Shown here one piece after another: positions 36,462-47,704 of a stretch of 64,000 nt of DNA. Source of the DNA: Papilionanthe hookeriana x Papilionanthe teres. Lineage: Eukaryota > Streptophyta > Magnoliopsida > Asparagales > Orchidaceae. The stretch lies in NCBI GenBank assembly GCA_022702705.1, contig CM040430.1, positions 69,577,982-69,641,981 of the forward strand. Reading direction: 5' to 3'. The notes under the pieces are model-generated. The model did no database searches and had not been told where the DNA came from. It was given only the letters and a program-made list of their open reading frames with translations. How positions within the stretch are numbered: position 1 is the first letter of the stretch; each line of letters opens with the position of its first letter. The position numbers and the translations under genes are program-made.

Positions 36462-36647
36462 GAACCTGTTTTCCTCCTTTTTGCTCCTTTTTGCTCCGAA
36501 TTCGTTCATTTTCGCTTCTTTTTGCTCCAATCACCTAAAATCATCATACCTGCAACAAATCATGAAAAATACATTTCTTTAAAGTGCAATATCACCAAAA
36601 ATGAGTAAAATTAGATAGCAAAAACAGCATATATTTTTGGTGCATCA

Positions 36648-37965
36648 ATACCCCACTTGGATCCCCAATGTGGTGATGGTCCAAAAGGCCAACCAAAAGT
36701 ATAAGATGTGCGAAGACTTCACCAACCCGAACTCCACTTGTTTGAAGGACTATTACCCCCTACTAAAGATCAACACCCTAGTAGACTCAGATATTGGCTA
36801 CTCAGTCTTGTGCTTCCTTGATGCATTCTCTGGATACCATTAGATCAAAATGCTCCCAGAAGATGTGGATAAAACAACCTTTATCACTTGTGATGGCTTC
36901 TTCCATTATAATGTAATTCCTTTAGGCTATAAAATGACGGGGCGACTTACTATCACCTTATGGCTGTAATATTTGTAAATAAAAAAGGAAGAGACGTTGA
37001 GGTGCATGTTGATGATGTATTAGTTATTAGTCGGTCGGCGGAACAACACATCAAAGATTTAAAAGAAACCTTTCAAACACTTAAAAATTTTAATATGAAA
37101 TTAAAGCCGCTAAAGTGTGCCTTCAGAGCGACGACCGACAAATTCTTAGGTTACCTATAGACTCCTTAAGGCATAAAGACCAACCCAAAGAAGATCCAAG
37201 CACTCCTAGACATGTCCGCCCCGTGCCCCGCGTCTCGTGCCATTCCTCTCTAAAGAACACAAAAGAAATTGAAAAGTTTACTGGTTGGATCGTTGGACTG
37301 AGCAGATTCAACTCCAAGTTGGGTGATAAATGTGTCCATTATTTAAAGTTCTTAGGAGAGCTAAATCCTTTGAGTGGAAGCCAGAATGTGAAGAGGCCTT
37401 CTGTAACCTTAAATATTTCCTTGCCACTCCTCCTCTAAATCAAAGCCCAAAGCCAAAAGAAAAGACCTATCTTTACCTCAAAGTCGGCCCCGAGACCGTC
37501 AGCTCGATCTTGGTCAGAGAAGAGCTTGGGAAGAAACATCCAATATAATGCACTAGCCAAGTTCTCAAGGGACTGAAATCCGGTATTCCATTATGGAGAA
37601 ATTAAACTTCACTTTAGTCACTTCAGCATGAAGGCTTTGATTGTATTTTTAGGTACATCCCATACAAGTTATCATGGACCACCCGCTAAATTTGTTCTGA
37701 CTGGGTCAAAGTATTACAGCTTATTACTCAAGTGGGCCTTGGAACTAAGCAAATTTGATAACTCCTACATCACCTGATGGCAATAAAGGTGTAGATGGTA
37801 GCGAACTTCTTGACAAATTTCTCTAAACTGGGAAAGCTGAACGAGGATCTATTGATCGTTGAACTAACTTGAACACTATTACTGATGGAGCATCTGGCTA
37901 GCCGAGCACTGAACTTAGAGTCTTTCTATGCAGGCCTAATCCACCTAAATATTACCTATTTTTAA
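36648..37965 (+). pseudogene. Tat/Ogre-type RT and RNase H (fragment 2)
   Basis: Starting at the right ATACC, translation gives WIPNVVMVQKANQKYKMCED, then YPLLKINTLVDS and a motif-A segment CFLDAFSGYH (near 36,820). After stops comes EVHVDDVLVISRS (motif C, HVDD, near 37,010). Then follow MKLKPLKCAF (near 37,100), FEWKPECEEAFCNLKYFLAT (near 37,380) and an RNase H start, PKEKTYLYLKVGPETVSSIL. Degraded sequence around WALELSKFDNSYI (near 37,735) extends to the At5 LTR. The motifs fit the Tat branch, distinct from the Athila copies. Confidence 0.75.
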
Positions 37966-39490
37966 TGCACATTTTATAAGTTTTCATGTTTAATTTTTAT
38001 GATATTGTAATTTAAAGGAAGATATTTTGCACGTTTTTGGTTTCAGGTACATGGAATGGACATTTAGAGACAATGAGGGAAAATGGAGCAAAATTAGGTT
38101 ACTTTGTGTTGCGCTATAGTGCCACCCTTGCAACATAGTGCCACCCTATGAGCGAATTTGGCACTAAAGTGCTGCATCTTGGCGCTATAGTGCCAGTAAC
38201 CAACTTTCTAGAAGATACATTAAATTTGGCTGAATTTTGAAGAGGTTCTTGAAGCAACCCTTATTTATTTTTAGTTTTCTATTAAATGGGAACAATTTGG
38301 TCAAAAATGAGAGACTTTTAGAGGCTTCAGAGTGGACGTTTGGAGAGCTTTGTGAGATTTTTAGTGTTCATTTTAGTGTGTGTGAGTAATTAATGTGTAA
38401 GAGTATGAAGATTGCTGGGAGGAAACTCCAAAAATTTTCTTAGGGAGAAGGCATAAGGTACATTGTTTTTGTGTTTAAGTTTTTATTGTATGACTTGTAT
38501 TTTAATGCAAATGATGTGTTTTTGTTTAATCTTCATGAATATTGAGTAGTTCCTTTTCTTTCTCCTTGCCTATGGGAATTAATCTTGTGGGATGAGAATG
38601 GATTAAAGACTTATTTTTACTCTTAGAAGTTGTGGTGGTATTTTCACTAATTCTTCATTGACTTTGCAAACTGATCACTTGTGAGGTTCAAATCCGTTGA
38701 AAAACATAATTGATCCAGAAGGGCCATGATTTCACCCTACTAGTCCATTCTGAGCAGAACCGTTGCAATCACCTAATAGGGAGTTCAAATAAATAGGGAG
38801 ATAAGTTTTGATGAGCATAGAATTGATTTTTCTAAGTTGATAGACTATATTAATTTATCAATTCGGTTTAGAGTTTAGATCGTAAGTAGGTCCTATAGAG
38901 AGGACATAGTAGGTAACCTGGAGGTGAGAGGCCAGAATATACTTAGAACTACTACACAAACTGGTGAAAAACACTAAATTAGATAATGTTCTTTGCTAGC
39001 ACAGGATGGAGAAAAGAATAGGAATTCTTTTATTATTCATAATACATCATCTTATTTTTAGTCACTTGAATCCTACACAGGTTAGCATCTCTTTGTAAGG
39101 ACAAAGATCTTTTCATAGTATACAAACTCGTTAGTTTACTTTATTAAACTTTTACGCTTAATTGCTACTTTCTTTTTAAATTTAGGAGTAACTTTTTGCA
39201 AGCATATCAACATTGTTCTCTTGTCTATTTGATGTGTAATTTAGGTAGAAATTTTGCAAGTTCATTTTAAGTGTTACAACTTTTCTCGTGGGATCGATAC
39301 TGAGGTATTTAAGGAAATTTCCTATATTACTTGACGCGATATGTATACTTGCATAGTACCTCTAGTATGAAAATTTATAATATATTTAGTAAATTATTAC
39401 ATGTATTCACACTAGCTGCTAAATATAATTTGGGACACATTTTGGCAATATTTTAGAGATTAAAAATACACGTAATTGCGGGTTGTGTCA
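37966..39490 (+). repeat. At5 5' LTR
   Basis: The right end ...GTGTCA is 6 bp before the PBS. The left end TGCACATT is placed by the end of Tat-type homology and is uncertain by tens of bases. It contains the LTR-start box (38,005-38,050), a GGAGCAAAA purine word (near 38,090), its own GC module (38,109-38,196), and the CGATATGTATACTTGC box (near 39,338) shared with all other LTRs here. Confidence 0.75.
38109..38196 (+). repeat. At5 GC-rich module, TATAG type
   Basis: The words GCGCTATAGTGCCACC, CATAGTGCCACCC, GGCACTAAAGTGC and TGGCGCTATAGTGCCA are dyads with the same GGCGC...GCC outer arms as other families but a TATAG centre. The position, about 145-230 bp into the LTR, equals that in the other elements. 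Confidence 0.75.
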
Positions 39491-39496
39491 TGTTTT

Positions 39497-39514
39497 TGGT
39501 TTCTTTGTTGGGGA
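39497..39514 (+). promoter_or_regulatory. At5 primer-binding site, degenerate
   Basis: TGGTTTCTTTGTTGGGGA lies where TGGCGCCGTTGCCGGGGA is expected. Four of six changes are C-to-T and two are G-to-T, which would weaken pairing with tRNA-Asp. Confidence 0.65.
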
Positions 39515-39712
39515 ATGTGACGAAACTTTTTAAATTTGGAATTATACTTCAATTGTAGATTTATTTTTAGGAGAATTAATTTTTGTGTTTTTATTTTTTT
39601 TAAAAAAAATTCAAAAACCCAAAAAAATAAAAAAAAATTGAAAAACAAAATATTTCAAAGAAATTTTTATTTTTAATGTGCTACTTTATTTTCTGAAATT
39701 TTCACTTTGTGT

Positions 39713-41292
39713 ATGTTTAGTTCTGGATCTGAAGGTTTAGTGCCTTACAATTTTGAATTGGAACAAACTATAAGGAGAATTTGAAAACAAGGAAGACTTC
39801 AAAATTTTCAAGAAATGGTGAACACATCGCAAAATAATATCAAAATTCAAACTGTTAAAAATGAACATCATAATTTACAAAAACTTTAAGGGATTTAGCA
39901 AACCCTAATGTAGATGAAATTCATTTTATGTATTCAAACATATGTTTTATAGGCTAACTCATTTGAACTTAAACATTCAATTATACAAATGGTGCAAAAT
40001 AATCAGTTTGGGGGAACACCATCTGAGGATTCAAATTTTCATTTAGCAAGTTTTTTAAGAACTGTGTGCTATTAAATATGATGGTGTATCAAACGATGTC
40101 GTCAGACTTAGACTTTTTTCTTTTTCATTAAGGGATAAAGCTAAGATGTGATAAAATTCGTTAGCACCTAGATCTGTTAGAACTTGAGGAGATTTAGCAC
40201 AGAAATTTTTAGCTAAGTATTTTCCACCGTAAAAAACTGTTAAGCATAAAAATGATATTACTTCTTTTACTCAATATGAAGGAGACTTGATATATGAAGC
40301 TTGGGAAAGATTTAAGGAACTCCTTAGAAAGTTTCCACATCATGCTCTACTAGACTGCATAATCATTCAAACTTTTTCTAATGGGTTAGTAGCATTCCTT
40401 AAATCTATCATAGATGCTGCTGCTGGAGGTTCATAAATGTCTAAACCATTTGATGAAGCTTATTCATTAATTGAAGAAATAGCAACAAATAATTTTCAAA
40501 GCTTTATAAAAGGGTAAATCCTAAGAAAGTAGCCAGTATTCATGATAATGATGTTATTTCTATGGTTACAACTCAAGTTGTTGCATTATCTAGGAAGATA
40601 GACCAAATTGGAATGAATTTTTTCTCAACATCTTATGTGATTGAAGAAAATTCATTAGGAAAAATGATGGATTTTAACACTTCATTGGAAACTATAAATG
40701 CTATTAATAGACCCAATAATCCATATTCCAATTATTACAACCCAGGTTGGAAAATTATCCTAAATTTAAGTGGAACAATAATTCTAGTGGTGGAAGTCAA
40801 CAATGGGGGAACGCTCAAGTAAACCCATTGGGAAACTGGAACAACTAAGGTAGTGCTAACTATAGACCTACCTATCCTCCTGACTTTAATAATCAATAAT
40901 TTAAGGAGAAGAAGTTGTTTATAGAAGAAGTGGTGTTACAAATGGGTAATCAATTATAAAATCAAAGTGTTGCTATTTAAAACATAGAGGATCAACTGGG
41001 ACAAATTGATAACACACTTAACAATAGGCCTTAGGGAATACTTCCTAGTAATGCTGAGATCAAACCTAAAGATAAAAGTAAAGAACAAGAGCAATTTAAA
41101 CATGTCTAACCAAGAAGTGGAAAGGAATTAAATGTTAGAATTCAAAAAGAGATTGAAGTTGAGAGAGAAGTTAAATAAACTGAGAAACCTGAAGAAATTA
41201 TTCCTAAGGAAGTAGAAACACTTGTCTCTCCAACATAGATTAATTTAGAAAGACCACCGCCACCTTTTCTTTAAAGACTTATACAGCAAAAA
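39713..41292 (+). pseudogene. At5 gag
   Basis: The ATG at 39,713 begins MFSSGSEGLVPYNFELEQTI, aligned with the gag start of the other copies. The core is recognisable in broken frames: NQFGGTPSEDSNFHLASFL (about 39,995-40,050), LSLRDKAK-like (near 40,130), ERFKELLRKFPHHALLD (about 40,307-40,357). PNNPYSNYYNPGWK lies near 40,712-40,753, before a charged linker. Many stops are present, including TAG and TAA at former Gln and Trp positions. Confidence 0.78.
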
Positions 41293-42224
41293 TTGGATCA
41301 ACAATTTTCAATATTTTTTGAGATATTGAAAAAGCTTACAGTTAATATCACTTTTGCAAAAGCTTTGGAACAGTTGCCAACTTATGCAAAATTTATGAAA
41401 GAAGATTTAAATAAAAAGAGGAAGTTTGAAGATTATGAGACTTTTGCACTTAGTGAAGAATGTTGTGCAATAATTCATAAAAAAACTTCCTCTAAAACTA
41501 AAAGATTTTGGTAGTTTTACCATACCTTGTGAAATTGGAGAAACTTTTTGTGGAAAAGCATTAGGTGATTTAGGAGCGAGCATTAACCTCATGTCATTAT
41601 CTATATTTAGAAGGTTAGGTTTAAGAAAACTATCTCTCACTTATGTAACCATACATTTAGTTGATCGATCTATCACTTATGCTAAAGAGGTTATAGAAGA
41701 TGTGTTGGTTAAATTGGATAAATTTATCTTCCCTATTAATTTTGTTGTGTTAGATATGGAAGAAGATAAAGAAATTCCTATTAGTTTGAGGAATCCTTTC
41801 CTTGCTACTAGACTTGCAATGATACATGTGCAAAAAAAGAGAATTAACCATGAGAGTTAATGATCAAGAAATTACATTTAATGTGCTTAAAATAATGAAG
41901 TATCCTGATGGAAAATGTTATATAATGGATATCATGGATTATATGATTTTTAATCATTTTCAAGACAGATGTGAAGTCATATCAGATCAAAAAGATGAAG
42001 TCATTTTGGAACAGTGAAAGAGGAAGCTGAAACAGAAAGCTATTTTGAGGATGAATCAAATGAGATGATTATTGGGGATTTAAATTATGTTAAGGAATAT
42101 TTTGAAATCTTATATACTACTGAGAATAGTATACCTTTGATTCCATCTACTGTAAAACCTCCTAAACTAGAGATGAAGGTTCTACCTACTTATTTAAAAC
42201 ATTCACATTACCAGTTATTATTGA
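41293..42224 (+). pseudogene. At5 aspartic protease and linker to RT, truncated
   Basis: The upstream segment ALEQLPTYAKFMKED (41,362-41,406) leads to ALGDLGASINLMSLSIFRRL (41,558-41,617), where the catalytic DLGA is kept. Then come VIEDVLVKLDKFIFPINFVV and EIPISLRNPFLATRLAMIHV. An acidic linker (42,014-42,190) precedes LPVII at the RT entry, and homology stops at 42,224. The frame breaks near 41,510 and 41,845. Confidence 0.8.
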
Positions 42225-44721
42225 TGGCACCTGAAACCCGTCGCCGTCGTCGACACCGTCAATTCTCTCGTGTCGTTTTATAAAAATGTCAATATGTCTG
42301 TCGGTATTGTTTTTGAAGTTGAGGAGTCGCCACTCTGTTTATCTATCATATTGCTCTAATCTCTAAGTAATCTTATTCTTATAGATCATGTAAAGGATCC
42401 TTAGATATTAAAAAACTTGTAGAAGAATGATAAGGGCTGATAAAATAGAAAACAATGAAATGTCATTGGTAGACCTTATGGAAAAGGTTCCAGAATGTCT
42501 TATTCTGGATATTTCTATATTTGTATGACCACATGAAAATTTCAAAAAAAAAAAAAATATTTTAGGCGCGATACCTATTTTGAGTTCTTTATTTTCATAT
42601 AGGAGCAAGCTCCTATAGTTAATTACATCTTAGACAGTTATGATTGCCTAATAAACTCCTAATTAATGTTAGTACTCACTCTCTAAGAAAATTTTTAGGT
42701 GTCAGGCTCAAGGAAAGAAACATCATTGTTCAATCCTAGGGGTCTTATGTTTCTAAGTCTCACGTACTACCCTATAGGTTTTAATTTTGTTTTGTTATTA
42801 TCTTTTCTGTTTTATTTTATTTTTGATGTCAATATTTTGATATTATTTTAGTTTTTTTGTTTTGAATGTCATTATTTTGATGTCATTTTAGTTTTTTTTT
42901 TGTTTTGAATTTCGTTATTTTTAAGTCATTTTAGTTTTGTTTTGTTTTGAAGTTTATTGTCTTACCTACAGAATATCGCCCTACAAAACAGAGTTTAGCA
43001 CACCATAATAACATGCAAAGTAAATCTAAAAAGGAACTTATCTTCAACCTGCAAGAAAAATAGTGTCAAATTTGTTCTTCCAAAAGAAATAATTTTGATT
43101 TTATTTCTTAAATTATTGATTTAGTTGGTTGAATTTTAATTTTTAGACAACCTGATCAAGATGTCCATGGCTCTGTCATCCCAGGGTCGTCGAAGGCCTT
43201 GATCTACATAGTCTGAAAGGTATTTAAACTATGACCGGAAGATTCCTATTAACAACCAAGATTGCATCATCCAAGAGATCTTCGTAGATCAAGAACATAT
43301 CATATTTTAAGTTGCATTCGATAATCTTTGTTGATTAGGGTTTTATTTAAGTTTTATTGTCTTTTACCTAATTTTAAAGGTTGCAATATTTTAAGTAGTT
43401 TATGATTTATTAACTAATTTTATTTTGTCATTTTTTTTGGTTTTATTTATGGTTCCATTATTTAGGACCAATAAGTTTGAGGTTTTGAATTGGGTAAAAT
43501 CTAACATAAGCTAGACTTTAGAATTTTAAATTCAATGTCTTTTGAATCAAAAGATATTTAGTTTAAGCCTAATATAAATTAGACTCAAAATTGGGTAAAA
43601 CATAACATAAGTTAGACTTTAGAATTTTAGATTCAATGTCTTTTGAATCTAAAGATATTTCGGTTAAGCATAATATAAATAGACTTAGAATTGGGTAAAA
43701 TCTAACATAAGTTAGACTTCGGGATTTTAGATTCAATGACTTTTGAATCTAAAGATATTTGGGTTAAGCCTAATATAAATTAGACTTAAAATTAGGTAAA
43801 ATCTAACATAAGTTAGAATTTAGGATTTTAGATTCAATGTCTTTTGAATCTAAAGATATTTAGGTTAAGAGTTGGTTTTAAGTCCAATGTGGGTCAGACT
43901 TGGAGTTTCAGATCCAATGTAAGTTGGTCCTCAGGGAGGTTTTGTTAAGTCTAATTTAGATTAGGCTTAAAGTTCAAATCCAATGTTGGTTAGATTTGAA
44001 GGGATGTGATTAAGCTTATCCAAACTTTAAAATTGGGTTATGTCTAACGTAAATTAGATTTAAGGTTTTAGATTCAATGTCATTTGAATCTAAAGGATTA
44101 AGTCTAATACAGATTAGACTTAATATTCAATTTGAGTTGAGTCCGGGGTTCAAAATACCTTAATCTTAATTTAATTTGATCCTAAAGTTTGGTTGAGTTA
44201 GGTTCAATTTGGGTTGAACCTAAAATGTTTGGTTAAGTTATGTTCAATTTGAATTCAACCTAAAGTTTTGGTTGAGTTAGGTCCAATTTGGGTTGAACCT
44301 AAAGTTTGGTTGATTTTGGTTCAATTTGGGTTGTACCTAAATTTTGGTTGAGTTAGTTCAATTTGGATTGAACCTAAAGTTTGGTTAGTTTAAGTTCAAT
44401 TTGGGTTAAACCTAAAGTTTGGTTGAGTTAGGTTCAATTTGGGTTGAACCAAAAGTTTGGTTGAGTTTGGTTCAATTTCGATTGAATCTAAAGTTTTAGG
44501 TTAACTTGGGTTGAACCTAAGTTTAAGTTGATTTAGGTTCAATGTTGATTGAACCTAAGGGTTTAGGTTAACTTGGATTCAACTTGGGTGAACCTAAGTT
44601 TAGGTTTCGATTTAGGTTCAATGTAGGTTGAACCTAAAGTTTAAGGTTAACTTGGGTTGAACCTAAGTTTAGGCTTAATTTAATGTAGATTGAACCTAAA
44701 GGTATAGGTTAATGACCGGGA
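42225..44721. other. Unclassified block next to At5 and At3
   Basis: It begins abruptly with TGGCACCTGAAACCCGTCGC and a CGTCGTCGACACCGTC stretch. A GTTGAGGAGTCGCCACTC segment is at about 42,315. From about 42,770 it has T-rich stretches with a repeated TTTTAGTTTTGTTTTG motif, then the inverted-repeat array at 43,490-44,712. No coding frame is supported. It may be part of the LTR of another element. Confidence 0.4.
43490..44712. repeat. Tandem array of short inverted repeats
   Basis: Part one (about 43,490-43,890) has four units of about 100 bp (starts near 43,490, 43,591, 43,691 and 43,791). Each contains a TAGATTCAATGTCTTTTGAA-type inverted repeat and an AATATAAATTAGACTTA-type segment. After a diverged stretch, part two (about 44,200-44,490) has about eight 37-40-bp units with GGTTCAATTTGGGTTGAACC (7-bp arms, 6-base loop, often extended by TTA/TAA). 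Part three (about 44,490-44,712) has longer variants of the same arms. Confidence 0.8.
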
Positions 44722-46383
44722 TGTTTTACAAACTTTTATATTGCAAGAATTTATGAACTCAATTTTATATATGTTTATAATGATTTTGTAAAGTCCAAGC
44801 ACTCAACGAAAGTATACGTATCGTATCAAGTAATACAGGGCTCTAATGGAGTCCTGGTTATCGATCCCACAGGGAAGCTACGAAGTAGAAGAAAGTGTTT
44901 CACAATAGATAATGTAGCACTGAAATCCGATACTTAAATTGCACATAAAGTTTTATATTTACTTCTACTACCACTATGCAGAAAACAGAAACAATTACTC
45001 AAACTAAAATTACTTCTAATAACTTTCAAACATAATTAACTAACAGCACACACTAAGCTATTTGAAAGGTTTTTGATATATAAGAAAAGTATCTTTCCTC
45101 TTGCAATGAGAATATGATGTGTGGATGATATGGAACAAATATCTATGTTATTGTGCCAAATAGGAGCATAAATATTTCTTTACCCTTTAAAGAGTACCCC
45201 CTCTTCCAATCATGAAAAGAACATTGACATATCCTAAGTTTAGTCACTAAATCTAAGGCTAGGCTAGGAGGATACCGGATCTTAATACGGAGCTCCCACT
45301 CACCCTTCACTTGAAGGCTAACCTTTGAGTTTAGTTACTATTCTTAGAACCAATTTGGGAATCTCAGTCTGCCTGAAACCTCAAAATTGAAGTCCATCAA
45401 AACAAATTTCCCTATTTATTTGCACTCAATTCCCATGAACTACGCAATTCATCCATGAAAATTGAATGGATTCTTCATTATTGTTGTAGGACATTAAATC
45501 CTTTCAGAATTAATGTTCAATAACATATTTTAACAATTCAATTGACCAAATCAAAAAGTAAATTAAGTTTGAAATGAAAAACCATCACAATTTCTTCAAT
45601 ACATTAAAAGCACTTCAAATCCAAATCAATCCATCATCACATCTCTACGCAAGAAGAAAGACAAAGGAGACTACTCAGAATTCATGAAGAAGATACAATA
45701 AAACATGGATTTTATATATAAAAGAAAAGTCATACGAACCACAAAAGAAAATATAACTTATCTCTTTCTCTTCCCCAATGCAATTCCCTTGAAGTTCCTT
45801 TGAATCATTTTCTCTCTTCTTTGCAACACTTGATTCTCTCTTTAGAATGGAAAGGAAGAAGCAATCTCTCACTTTACTTCTTCTCCTTCACTCCTTAGCG
45901 AAGAATTCCTCTCAAATTCTAACTTCTACACACTTTTCTCCTAAGCCCTAACACTTAACACACACCAAAACCACACCATTTCATCCAAAAACTGTTACTT
46001 ATAAGTTAGAAATGAAATCCCAAGAGTTACCATAGGCATCCCTTCATAAAGTCGCCAAAACTCCTCAAATTTGAATTCCACAGACATTGGGCTCCGCCAA
46101 CGCCCGATAGGGTGCCAGCGGCACTCTATCGTCAAAATATTGTCGAGTTCTCTGGAAAATGGCGTCGGCGGCGCCCATTCTGGCGCCGGCAGTGCCAGAA
46201 CCTGTTTTCCTCCTTTTTGATCTTTTTTGCTCTGAAATCGTTCCTTTTCGCTTCTTTTCACTCCAATCACCTAAAATCATCATACCTGCAACAAATCATG
46301 AAAAATACCTTTCTTTAAAGTGCAATATCACCAAAAATGGCTAAAATTATATAGAAAAAATAGTAAATATTTTGGGTGCATTA
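44722..46383 (-). repeat. At3 3' LTR
   Basis: The left end TGTTTTACAAACTTTTATAT aligns with the solo LTR start, and the right end GGTGCATTA corresponds to its GTGCATCA. It is about 1,660 bp. It contains the GTATACGTATCGTATCAAG box (44,812-44,830), GGCTAGGCTAGGAGGATACC (near 45,258), the GC module (46,089-46,199), the purine stretch (46,203-46,265) and the LTR-start box (46,286-46,336). Confidence 0.85.
46089..46199 (-). repeat. At3 GC-rich module in 3' LTR
   Basis: On the minus strand: CTGCCGGCGCCAGAATGGGC, GCCGCCGACGCC, spacer ATTTTCCAGAGAACTCGACA, then GTGCCGCTGGCACCCTATCG and GGCGTTGGCGG. The TTTTCC-AGAGA spacer parallels that of At2. The wording GGCGCCGGCGGCG is special to this family. 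Confidence 0.78.
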
Positions 46384-46400
46384 AAATCCCCCAAACTTTA
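46384..46400 (-). promoter_or_regulatory. At3 polypurine tract
   Basis: The minus strand reads TAAAGTTTGGGGGATTT, directly next to the 3' LTR, preceded by ACTTGAGGACAAATAATAGT. Confidence 0.86.
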
Positions 46401-47704
46401 ACTATTATTTGTCCTCAAGTAATCCTTTTATTACATAAAAATATAACTCTAGGCAATGCACTATTCATCTATAAGATACTAAAATTTTTCATTCAAAAGA
46501 ATATATTGGTTAGATTTTTAGAAAGAAATTTAGTAACTCAGGTCAACACTACAGGTATAAGAATATTCAGTAATCAAGTCTAAGAGTTCTAGTCTTCTAT
46601 TTATTTCAAGATAAACTATAATTTGTTACATTAAGAGTGCCTTGAAAGATTATGTGAAAAAGGAGTTCATGCAAACTTCATCAGAATGTAGGCCAATGCT
46701 TATAATATAAATTCAGAAATGAAATCAAGTTCTCCCTCTAGGGTGACTCAAGTGAAGCCAAGTTTTGATTAGGCATCTCCTCAAGCTTCTCCTCATAAAC
46801 ATTTTTCTTTCTTTTTTTCCTTTTCTTTTGGGATTGTTTTTCAATCCATCTTTTCCTTTCTTTCTTTTTTTTCTTCTTGTTCTCTTCTCTTTTTTTTAAT
46901 GAGGATTACTATATCTGGATAGCCTGTAATGATTTTGAACTTCACTCTCCTCTTTCTAAAGTTCAAAACATGAAATACCTCCTTACTTTATAATTAGGTA
47001 TGAGCTTTATTAATCATCATAAAGTCACAATCTCTTCTTAACACACAATACTTTAAGTCTTTTAACATTTCAAATATATAGTTTTCTTTACTTTAAATAG
47101 TTGACTATAATCAAATCCTTTTATACAAAATATCTTACCTCTATAAAATTAACCTTTATTACTAAAAATTTTCACCCTATCCTTCCATAATATTCAATTA
47201 AAATAAAAGTTTTAGTTACTTACAGTGAGGTTCAACTGCCAGAAGTTATGCTAATAATTTTTGAAAATATAATAATTGAGAACAAATAAGTGTTAATATT
47301 CTTCTACCCTCCCCTAAACTTAAATTTTTCAATAAATTTGAAACAATAGAGAGTAAAAGAAAACTAACATTTCTATGTTGGGATTTTGAAATCTTCAACA
47401 ACTATCTGGTATTAATCAAAATATACAACTAGCAGGCATGAAATAATTAGTAACAGTGATATAAATATTTTAAACATTTGCATGGGTAAAGAGAAATTAA
47501 CTTTAGACATTTAAACATCCAACAAAACACTATAACTACTAAACAAACTATCACAGTACACACAGTCCATTTAACAATTTCAATTTTTCAATACAACATA
47601 ACAGTACACCAACAGAGTTACACATCACATGAAAAACAAATAACTACTACATCACAACAGTACAACACAGCACAATCAAAACAATAGAAATAGAAACAAA
47701 CAAT
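46401..47704 (-). other. At3 AT-rich 3' spacer
   Basis: No gene is supported. It holds a GGATTGTTTTTCAATCC hairpin (46,831-46,847) in a T/C-rich tract, a block containing GAGGATTACTATATCTGGAT (about 46,902-46,921) and the second PPT-like tract (47,301-47,324). Confidence 0.6.
47301..47324 (-). promoter_or_regulatory. At3 second PPT-like tract
   Basis: The minus strand reads TTTAAGTTTAGGGGAGGGTA, about 917 bp upstream of the PPT. Spacing matches At1 and At2 within about 20 bp. Confidence 0.5.

Larger units (their letters stand above)
28154..36647 (-). mobile_element. Solo LTR of the At3 family, interrupted by a 6.85-kb insert
   Basis: Left part 28,154-29,249 and right part 36,101-36,647 together make about 1,640 bp and align with the At3 3' LTR (44,722-46,383). 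The outer ends are TGATGCGG and GTGCATCA, and ATACC flanks both sides. No internal At3 coding region is present, so this is a solo LTR left by LTR-LTR recombination. The interruption is described separately. Confidence 0.85.
37966..42224 (+). mobile_element. At5: Athila-type element, plus strand, cut off before RT
   Basis: LTR, degenerate PBS, gag and protease occur in order on the plus strand. Homology ends at 42,224 within the linker to RT, where unrelated sequence begins (TGGCACCTGAAACCCG). This is the most decayed Athila copy here. Without the 3' half no target duplication can be found. Confidence 0.8.

Noticed and set aside
44200..44712. Possible telomere-like or CRISPR-like repeat
   Set aside because: AACCTAAA and TTTAGGTT occur only as part of longer inverted-repeat units, not as pure telomere runs, and units abut without unique spacers, so neither class fits.
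46065..46283. 72- and 91-codon minus frames in the At3 LTR
   Set aside because: They fall in the purine stretch and GC module; related LTRs do not keep a corresponding frame.
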